From positions 1 through 20,590 of the forward strand of contig CAUEUD010000043.1 of assembly GCA_959020865.1 (NCBI GenBank): 20,590 nt of DNA. The letters are read 5' to 3'. Positions 15,273-20,590 of this stretch are shown here, in pieces; the first letter of the stretch is position 1; each line of letters opens with the position of its first letter. The position numbers and the translations under genes were made by a program. The notes beneath the pieces are model-generated. The model was not told the origin of the DNA. It did no database searches and worked only from the letters and a program-made list of their open reading frames with translations. This DNA comes from Eubacterium limosum. GTDB taxonomy: Bacteria > Bacillota > Clostridia > Eubacteriales > Eubacteriaceae.

Positions 15273-16264
15273 TTCTGTCCCTCCTTAAGCGCTTTCTGTT
15301 TTTCCTTTTCTTCCTGTCTTTTACGCGCTTCTGCAACCTCTTCATTATGCTTTGCGACCTTGTCGCAGAAAATCTGGGCAGAACGGAATCCCAGCGCCTT
15401 CATACGGTTATTGATCGCAGCGGTTTCAATAATCACAGCCAGATTTCGGCCTCCGGAAACCGGAATGGTTACCAGCGGCACCTCGATTCCAAGAATATCC
15501 TGGGTTTCCTCATCCAGACCCAGCCGGTCATAGGGGGAGGTTTCATCCCAGTTTTCAAGTTTTATGACCATATCCACCTCTACAGACTGCTTAACAGCCT
15601 TTGCGCCGTACAGGGTTCTCACATCAATAATGCCAATGCCGCGGACTTCCATATAATACCGCAGCATTTCAGGCGCTGTACCGCTCAGCACACGGTCCTG
15701 ATGATTGCTGACCTCCACCACGTCATCTGCAATCAGGGTGCTGCCCCGCTTGACGAGCTCAAGGGCTGTCTCACTCTTGCCGATGCCGCTGGGGCCTGTA
15801 ATCAGAACACCCACGCCGTGGACCTCCACCAGTACGCCGTGCATACTGATCATAGGTGCGGTTTTACGGTCGATATAATCAATTAAATGATAAAAGAAAA
15901 TGGATGTCTTTTCTTTGCTTCTCAGCAGAATACGCGCGTGCTTTTCAGCCGCTGCCTCAAAAATCTCTGCTTCTGGCAGATCCCAGCAGATAATCACACA
16001 CGGAAAATCATAGGAGAAAAAGTCGTCGATACGTTTTTCCCGCAGCTTGGGGTCAAGGCTCAGCAGATAGGAGGTCTCAACTTTTCCGATAATCTGGATA
16101 CGCTTGGCGTCAAAATATTCATAATAACCATGAAGCTGAAGTCCCGGGCGGTTCAGACCGCTGTCGTAAAGATCAAACTCATCAACCGGACTGTAAATCT
16201 CCTCAAGATTCAGGTCCTTACAAAATTCCGCAAGATTCATAAATCCTAAAGATTCTTCGTTCAT
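15269..16264 (-). CDS. hprK: HPr kinase/phosphorylase
   Basis: The sensor enzyme of Firmicute carbon catabolite control. It phosphorylates Ser46 of HPr at high fructose-1,6-bisphosphate and ATP, and removes it by phosphorolysis. 331 residues. The N-terminal domain (about 1-130) leads to the catalytic core with His142 in MHGVLVEVHG, Walker A GPSGIGKS at 157-164, Asp180/Asp181 and the family signature MEVRGIGIID at 205-214. The last 25-30 residues form a charged Glu/Lys-rich helix, a little longer than the common ~310-residue form. Its ATG overlaps the uvrC stop by four bases (ATGA) and its own stop overlaps the PHP gene, so uvrC-hprK-PHP is one translationally coupled operon. Confidence 0.96.
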   Translation of the reverse strand: MNEESLGFMNLAEFCKDLNLEEIYSPVDEFDLYDSGLNRPGLQLHGYYEYFDAKRIQIIGKVETSYLLSLDPKLREKRIDDFFSYDFPCVIICWDLPEAEIFEAAAEKHARILLRSKEKTSIFFYHLIDYIDRKTAPMISMHGVLVEVHGVGVLITGPSGIGKSETALELVKRGSTLIADDVVEVSNHQDRVLSGTAPEMLRYYMEVRGIGIIDVRTLYGAKAVKQSVEVDMVIKLENWDETSPYDRLGLDEETQDILGIEVPLVTIPVSGGRNLAVIIETAAINNRMKALGFRSAQIFCDKVAKHNEEVAEARKRQEEKEKQKALKEGQK

Positions 16265-18159
16265 TTATTCTCTCTCTTTTCTTCAGATTTTGTTTTATGC
16301 TCATCATCATTGAAATAGTCAAAAACTGCCTGAGCTGTCTTATCGCTCATTCCCGGCAGAGTTTTAAGCTCCTCCAATGTTGTTTTCTTCAGATTGTTCA
16401 GGCTGCCGTAATGCCGCATAAGCAGCTCACGGCGCTTCTTTCCAATTCCCGGAATTTCTTCTAACCGGGATTCCAGCATTCCTTTTTTTCGCAGCGTCTG
16501 ATGGTATCCCAGAGCGTAGCGGTGAACTTCCTCTGAGATATCGCTCAGAAAAGTGCACAGCGGTGTGGACTTTTTCAGAGGATACTCCTCATCCTTATAG
16601 ATGATCCCGCGAATCCTGTGGTGATCGTCCTTTACCATACCGCAGACCTCAATATGAACGTCCGGGTACATCTGCAAAATGCTTCGAACTGCGTCGACAT
16701 GGGTCTTTCCGCCGTCAATACAGAACACATCCGGGAAGGGCAGAAAGCTGCTTTTTTCTGGGTCTTTCCCCTCATTCTGCTCCTTTATGCCCCGCTCGAT
16801 ACGCCGAAAAATCATCTCCTGCATACTGGCATAGTCGTTCTGTCCATCCACTGATTTTATCTTAAACCGTCGGTAGGCTTTTTTGTCTGGCTTGCCGCCC
16901 TGAAAAACGACCATGCCCCCTACATTGTCGGTGCCGCTGATATTCGAGATGTCATAAGCCTCAATTTTCTCTGGCGTGTGGTCCATTCTGAGCAGGTCCT
17001 TGAAAGCGTCCAGTCGGCTTTTTTTCTTCTCTTCCTTCTGGCGTTTTTCAAGCGCATACTGCTTGAGGGTTAGCTCTGCGTTTTCCTCTACCATCCGTGT
17101 CATCTTTGACTTCTGGCCTTTCTGGGGCCGGGTAAGGACCACCTTCGCACCGCGCAGCTCTGCCAGCCACTGGGCAATGGTGTCCTCTTCGTCCTTAAGC
17201 AGTGGGGCGCCCAGAATAATTTCCCTGGGAATAAAGGGCTTTGAGGAGTAATACTGCTTGACAAAGGTTGTCATAATATCCTCCGGTGAAGATTCCTCCA
17301 CCCCCTCGAGAAAGGTGTGGTCCCTGCCCAGCATTTTTCCGTCACGGACGTTAAAAACCTGAACACAGGCCAGGTCCTCGTCCTTTGCAAATGCGATAAT
17401 GTCCTGATCCTGCTGGTTGCTGACAATAATTTTCTGTTTTTCCACAATATGCTGAATGCCGTAAATCTGGTCTCTCAGCTTAGCAGCCAGCTCGTAATCC
17501 ATGTTTTGAGCCGCCTCGTTCATTTTTTTCTCAAGGGTAGAAACCAGCTCTTTATCCTTTCCGTTGAGAATGGAAAGGATATCGCTTATATAGGCCATAT
17601 ATTCTTCCTTCGGCACATTCCCCTGACAGGGGGCGCAGCACTGGCCGATATAATAATTGAGGCAGGGCCGTCCGTTTTTTTCTCCAAAGGCCACCTTGCG
17701 GTTACAGCGACGAAGCGGATAAAGCTTCCCGATGGCCTCGATGGTTTTCTTTACCGCAAAGCTGCTGGTAAAGGGGCCAAAATACTTGCCGCCATCCTTT
17801 TTGTGCTCTCTGGTCATAATGACCTTGGGGTACTCATCTTCCAGCGTAACCTTGACATAGGGATAACTTTTATCATCCTTTAACAGGATGTTGTATTTGG
17901 GCCGGTGCTCCTTGATCAGGTTACATTCCAGAATCAGGGCTTCCAGCTCGCTGTCCACCACGATGGTCTCTATATCGCAGATATGCGATACCAGCGTGAC
18001 TGTTTTGGGCGTCAGATTTTTGGAGTTTTGAAAATACTGCCGGAGCCGGTTCCTCAGATTGATAGCCTTCCCGACATATATTATATCTCCCGCAGCGTTT
18101 TTCATCAGGTAAACGCCGGGATTTTGCGGTATATCTTTTAGTTTATTGCGATCGTACAT
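16261..18159 (-). CDS. uvrC: Excinuclease ABC subunit C
   Basis: Makes the two incisions beside a lesion in nucleotide excision repair after UvrA2B loading. 632 residues. The N-terminal GIY-YIG nuclease shows GVYLM (15-19) and IIYVGKA (26-32). A four-cysteine cluster site, Cys152, Cys166, Cys174 or 175, and Cys178, matches the [4Fe-4S] ligand spacing of E. coli UvrC. The UVR domain (about 205-240) binds UvrB. The RNase H-like nuclease has YDISNISGTD, CIDGGKTHVDAV and YALGYHQ, and a double helix-hairpin-helix closes the C-terminus (EEIPGIGKKRRELLMRHYG). The start at 18159 has a modest AGGA upstream. It leads the uvrC-hprK-PHP operon. Complete and ordinary. Confidence 0.97.
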   Translation of the reverse strand: MYDRNKLKDIPQNPGVYLMKNAAGDIIYVGKAINLRNRLRQYFQNSKNLTPKTVTLVSHICDIETIVVDSELEALILECNLIKEHRPKYNILLKDDKSYPYVKVTLEDEYPKVIMTREHKKDGGKYFGPFTSSFAVKKTIEAIGKLYPLRRCNRKVAFGEKNGRPCLNYYIGQCCAPCQGNVPKEEYMAYISDILSILNGKDKELVSTLEKKMNEAAQNMDYELAAKLRDQIYGIQHIVEKQKIIVSNQQDQDIIAFAKDEDLACVQVFNVRDGKMLGRDHTFLEGVEESSPEDIMTTFVKQYYSSKPFIPREIILGAPLLKDEEDTIAQWLAELRGAKVVLTRPQKGQKSKMTRMVEENAELTLKQYALEKRQKEEKKKSRLDAFKDLLRMDHTPEKIEAYDISNISGTDNVGGMVVFQGGKPDKKAYRRFKIKSVDGQNDYASMQEMIFRRIERGIKEQNEGKDPEKSSFLPFPDVFCIDGGKTHVDAVRSILQMYPDVHIEVCGMVKDDHHRIRGIIYKDEEYPLKKSTPLCTFLSDISEEVHRYALGYHQTLRKKGMLESRLEEIPGIGKKRRELLMRHYGSLNNLKKTTLEELKTLPGMSDKTAQAVFDYFNDDEHKTKSEEKRENK

Positions 18160-18228
18160 GTCTATTCCTGAATTTTTTTAAGATTTTTCTACTTTTTGCC
18201 AAGAAATACTTTTATTTTCCATTCCATT

Positions 18229-18237
18229 TGGTATAAT
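18229..18237 (+). promoter_or_regulatory. Extended -10 promoter of the 84-residue ORF
   Basis: TGGTATAAT gives a perfect TATAAT (18232-18237) with the TGn extension; no good -35 lies at 16-18 bp. The start would be near 18244, about 40 nt before the ORF. On the opposite strand a weak TTGGCA (18197-18202) could serve uvrC. Confidence 0.65.
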
Positions 18238-18284
18238 CTATCTATAAATAATGCAGTTACTTATACACGAAAGGATGTGTTCCT

Positions 18285-18539
18285 ATGTTTGAAACAGTTA
18301 TAATTGATGGTCAAAACACCATTTTGTCAAACGGCAGCTTCGAAGTTAAGATCATTCCTAAAATATACGGCGGCTACACCTTAACCAAAACAGTCAAGGA
18401 TGATCCGCTTGATATCATTGAAATCCGGGATATCCGCCTGCCGCTCTCTGAAAAAGAAATCATCAGGGAAGCCAAAGCCCTTTTAAAACAGAACTATGAT
18501 TCCGTAGACTTTAACAATTATAACATACAAACCATTTAA
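18285..18539 (+). CDS. Hypothetical protein, 84 residues
   Basis: I do not recognise the family. The product is small, soluble and slightly acidic, without cysteine, signal peptide or membrane helix. Residues 1-50 alternate hydrophobic and polar residues as in a beta-sheet (ETVIIDG, FEVKIIPKIYGGYTL, DIIEIRDI); residues 54-71 (LSEKEIIREAKALLKQNY) look like an amphipathic helix. An alpha/beta mini-fold is a guess. Support for a real gene: a near-perfect extended -10 promoter, AAAGGA nine bases before the ATG, and a likely terminator after the stop. It is a monocistronic unit divergent from uvrC. Codon use fits the neighbouring genes. Confidence 0.7.
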   Translation: MFETVIIDGQNTILSNGSFEVKIIPKIYGGYTLTKTVKDDPLDIIEIRDIRLPLSEKEIIREAKALLKQNYDSVDFNNYNIQTI

Positions 18540-18583
18540 ACAATACCCGACAGGGTTAAATTTTAAAATCTGAAAACGTCACA

Positions 18584-18617
18584 GGCCGCTGCACTCTGGT
18601 GTATCGGTCTTTTATTA
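18584..18617 (+). terminator. Probable terminator after the 84-residue ORF
   Basis: Imperfect 10-bp stem, GGCCGCTGCA (18584-18593) with TGTATCGGTC (18600-18609), two G-U pairs and one mismatch, 6-nt loop, followed by TTTTATTA. Confidence 0.5.
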
Positions 18618-18620
18618 TCA

Positions 18621-18650
18621 TTGCACCTGTTCTTTTTACTATGGTATAAT
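18621..18650 (+). promoter_or_regulatory. Predicted promoter of the HAD phosphatase gene
   Basis: TTGCAC (18621-18626), 18-bp spacer, TATAAT (18645-18650) with a TGG extension directly before it. Start near 18657, leader about 24 nt. Confidence 0.7.
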
Positions 18651-18680
18651 TAAGTATCCCATAAGATAAGGAGTTCATTT

Positions 18681-19337
18681 ATGAAAGAATACACTGCGAT
18701 TATTTTCGATCTGGACGGCACACTGCTCGATACTTCCGAGGGTATCTACAACGCTGTCCGTTCCACTGAAAAAATAATGCATTTTACCCCCGTCGATGAC
18801 ACGACCCTTCCAGAATATGTAGGGCCGCCCACTCTTTTTTCCTATAAAAAACATTACGATATCGACGACGATACCGCCCAAAAAGCCGTTATCCACCATC
18901 GAAAATACCAGAGCGAGCAGGGCGTAAAAGAAGCGCGCCCATATGACGGCATGCCGGATTTACTCGCAATGCTGAGGGAATCCGGCCATAAGCTGGGGGT
19001 CGCTACTCTCAAACGCCAGGATATTACTGAGGCGACGCTGGCCGCCGCCGATATGCTGGACTGCTTTGACTCTATCAGAGGCATCGACATGGCTGAGTCC
19101 CTGACAAAATCTGATATCATCAATCTGGTGCTTGAGGATCTCGGTGTCGAACCGGAAAACGCTGTTCTCATCGGTGACAGTGCCTATGACGCCATTGGCG
19201 CCGGACAGAGTGGCGTGGATTTTATCGGCGTTGAGTATGGTTTTGGTTTTAAAAACGTCCAGGAAATCGAGTCCTACCATCCTGTTTTTATCGCCTATTT
19301 TGTCGATGATCTCATCCAATTTTTTGACCATTGCTAG
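18681..19337 (+). CDS. HAD superfamily hydrolase, phosphoglycolate phosphatase-like
   Basis: A 218-residue phosphatase of the HAD superfamily, subfamily I, with an alpha-helical cap. Motif I IFDLDGTLLDT supplies the nucleophile Asp10 and the acid/base Asp12. Motif II is Thr109 in GVATLKRQ, motif III Lys143 in LTKSDI, motif IV Asp166 and Asp170 in IGDSAYDAIGA. The cap (about 18-85) is of the PGP/Gph/PpaX type. Phosphoglycolate, pyrophosphate or a sugar phosphate are all possible substrates; the sequence does not choose. GGAG lies just before the ATG at 18681 (AAGGAGTTCATTT), and the gene has its own promoter. No clear terminator separates it from the next gene, so readthrough into the YhiM-like gene is possible. 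Confidence 0.9.
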   Translation: MKEYTAIIFDLDGTLLDTSEGIYNAVRSTEKIMHFTPVDDTTLPEYVGPPTLFSYKKHYDIDDDTAQKAVIHHRKYQSEQGVKEARPYDGMPDLLAMLRESGHKLGVATLKRQDITEATLAAADMLDCFDSIRGIDMAESLTKSDIINLVLEDLGVEPENAVLIGDSAYDAIGAGQSGVDFIGVEYGFGFKNVQEIESYHPVFIAYFVDDLIQFFDHC

Positions 19338-19372
19338 GACTTTAAGATTTTTATAAAAAAAGATATTCAGCT

Positions 19373-19421
19373 CCTCTAAAGGGTATATAAATTACCGTCA
19401 TTCAACTTTATCCTTTGGAGG
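19373..19421 (+). promoter_or_regulatory. Hairpin that can hide the ribosome binding site of the YhiM-like gene
   Basis: CCTCTAAAGG (19373-19382) can pair with CCTTTGGAGG (19412-19421) over 10 bp with one G-U pair and a 29-nt loop. The second arm contains the full Shine-Dalgarno GGAGG at 19417-19421, eight to nine bases before the ATG at 19431. If transcription begins upstream of 19373, initiation would need this stem to open. A TATATA at 19384-19389 in the loop could instead be a -10 box, giving a message without the left arm. Confidence 0.45.
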
Positions 19422-19430
19422 TTTTTTATT

Positions 19431-20495
19431 ATGAATTATTTTATGAGTATCTTTTTCAGGCTCATCCCCCTTTTAATGGGGGCAATCTGTTTTAGCTACG
19501 GCATCTATGTCACTACCCTTGGAAACGCTCTGGGCTCTAGCTATCTGGTGGCCGGGCATGTGCTTATCTCACTGACTGCCATCTGTATCGCGCTGTACTG
19601 TACAGCCGCTACCATTATCCGTCAGCTCATCAACCGGTACAGCAGCTTTTTCAAATGGTTTCTACCTGTTCTCGGTTATGCTGTCAGTCTCTTTACTGTC
19701 GGCATGGGCATCTACTACTGGAATCTTCATACCATCAACACCGCTTACTTTGTCTCCGGCAACATTATCTTCGGCGTTGGCCTGATCGCGTGCTGTGTCA
19801 CCACTGTGGCCACCTCCTCTACCCGTTTTCTTTTTATTCCGGCCAACTCAAACAAGCTGCAGCCCGGCGATAAGCCGCAGGGCGCTTTCAGCGAAAACAC
19901 AGCAAAAATCCTCATTGCCATCCCGGCTTTCTGCGCTCTTGTAGGGCTGATCCGCAGCATCGTACTGATATCAGCAGGCCTGAGCTCTGAATATTTTGTA
20001 GCCGGCCACGTCCTTTTTGGCACTTCCCTTGTCTGTGCCAGCCTGATCGCGCTGGTAGCCTCAGTGGTCCGTCAGATACAAAACACTTTCACCGACAAAG
20101 AGCGCTGGAAATGGACGATTTTCGTTTTAATTTTAGGCTCCATCAACGTCGTTCTGGGCATTGGCATACTGCTGATTCAAAAAACACCGGCGTGGATCGC
20201 TCCGGGCTGGGTATTGATTGGCCTCGGTTTTATCTGCTACAGCATCTCGAGCAAGGTTATTCTCCTCGCTTCCGTCTGGCGTCAGACTTTCTCTCTCGCC
20301 AAGCGTATTCCGCTGATCCCAATCATGACCACACTTTTCTGCCTCTTTACCGCGGCCTTCCTGTTTGAAGCAGAGCTTTTCAATTCTGCCTTCTTTGTTC
20401 CGGCTCGTGTAATGGTCGGCCTCGGCGCTGTATGCTTCACGCTTTACTCCATTGTTTCTATTTTGGAATCCGGCACCTCCGGCTCCAGTGAGTAG
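19431..20495 (+). CDS. YhiM/DUF2776-like ten-helix inner membrane protein
   Basis: A 354-residue integral membrane protein similar throughout to E. coli YhiM (350 residues), for example VAGHVLISLTAIC at 40-52, RIPLIPIMTTLFCLF at 292-306 and RVMVGLGAVCFTLYSIVSILE at 326-346. YhiM has been linked to survival under acid, heat and osmotic stress; its molecular activity is unknown. The protein holds five copies of a unit with signature (Y/F)-F-V-A-G-H-V-L-x-G-L-x-x-I-C, starting near residues 38, 106, 188, 255 and 321, each preceded by a hydrophobic helix, which gives about ten helices. Copies 1, 3 and 4 continue into an RQ pair (64-65, 214-215, 284-285). GGAGGT precedes the ATG and lies in a hairpin. 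Its occurrence in a Gram-positive acetogen is unexpected to me. Confidence 0.85.
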   Translation: MNYFMSIFFRLIPLLMGAICFSYGIYVTTLGNALGSSYLVAGHVLISLTAICIALYCTAATIIRQLINRYSSFFKWFLPVLGYAVSLFTVGMGIYYWNLHTINTAYFVSGNIIFGVGLIACCVTTVATSSTRFLFIPANSNKLQPGDKPQGAFSENTAKILIAIPAFCALVGLIRSIVLISAGLSSEYFVAGHVLFGTSLVCASLIALVASVVRQIQNTFTDKERWKWTIFVLILGSINVVLGIGILLIQKTPAWIAPGWVLIGLGFICYSISSKVILLASVWRQTFSLAKRIPLIPIMTTLFCLFTAAFLFEAELFNSAFFVPARVMVGLGAVCFTLYSIVSILESGTSGSSE

Positions 20496-20496
20496 T

Positions 20497-20540
20497 CATA
20501 AGAAAAACCCAGCTGAACCTTCAGCTGGGTTTTTCTTATG
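20497..20540. terminator. Perfect 21-bp inverted repeat, bidirectional terminator
   Basis: Arms at 20497-20517 and 20520-20540 with a 2-nt centre. The GC-rich core is ACCCAGCTGAA and its complement, flanked by AAAAA on the left and TTTTTCTT on the right. It sits directly after the stop of the YhiM-like gene and can also stop leftward transcription. The remaining 50 bases to the window end hold nothing recognisable. Confidence 0.9.
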
Positions 20541-20590
20541 ATGAGGTTTAATATTAAAATTTAAAATGGGGTCGTAATTTATTATTCTCC

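Noticed and set aside
18262..18271. Third copy of the acs promoter element near ACTTATACAC before the 84-residue ORF
   Set aside because: Only about ten bases agree loosely; it lacks the TATATATA core and the dyad.
19431..20495. HdeD-type (DUF308) acid-resistance membrane protein
   Set aside because: Length and specific motifs along the whole chain agree with YhiM/DUF2776 instead; HdeD-type proteins are about half this size.
20497..20540. Perfect 21-bp inverted repeat as a transposon end or attachment site
   Set aside because: The GC core with A and T tracts and its position right after a stop codon are those of an intrinsic terminator; there is no transposase or integrase nearby.

Overview
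The window looks like chromosome of an anaerobic, low-to-moderate GC Gram-positive acetogen (Bacillota). The CODH/acetyl-CoA synthase accessory and methyl-branch genes, together with HPr kinase and Firmicute-type housekeeping genes, fit a Eubacteriaceae member of the Eubacterium limosum/callanderi type. That species-level call is inference from gene content and base composition. No tRNA, rRNA, CRISPR array, insertion sequence or phage gene was found.

Region 1 (1-7140, all minus strand) is part of the Wood-Ljungdahl locus. Read in the direction of transcription it has two blocks. The first is cooC, acsV and a DUF3786 gene: a nickel-insertion ATPase, the reductive activator of the corrinoid protein, and a protein of unknown function. 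The second is acsD, acsC and acsE: the two corrinoid iron-sulfur protein subunits and the methyltetrahydrofolate methyltransferase, which is cut by the left edge. Each block has its own sigma-A-like promoter. Both promoters carry almost the same 25-bp AT-rich element (22 of 25 bases identical) just downstream of the -10 box, which suggests shared control. GC-rich hairpins sit in the cooC-acsV and acsC-acsE gaps.

Region 2 (7141-8841) holds a plus-strand cardiolipin synthase. It converges on gltP, and the two genes share one bidirectional terminator that contains both stop codons.

Region 3 (8839-18159, minus strand) is mostly housekeeping. In transcription order it reads uvrC, hprK and a PHP hydrolase (4-bp overlaps, one operon), then degV and prfA, pepT, and finally an RmlD-like reductase with a DAACS symporter. 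Terminators follow prfA and pepT.

Region 4 (18160-20590, plus strand) has an 84-residue orphan protein, a HAD phosphatase and a ten-helix membrane protein of the YhiM/DUF2776 type. The first two have extended -10 promoters. The YhiM-like protein is built from five copies of a two-helix unit, and its ribosome binding site can be locked in a 10-bp hairpin. A perfect 21-bp inverted repeat terminates it.

The points most worth following up are the shared acs element, the DUF3786 protein in the corrinoid-activation operon, and the YhiM-like gene with its sequestered ribosome binding site.
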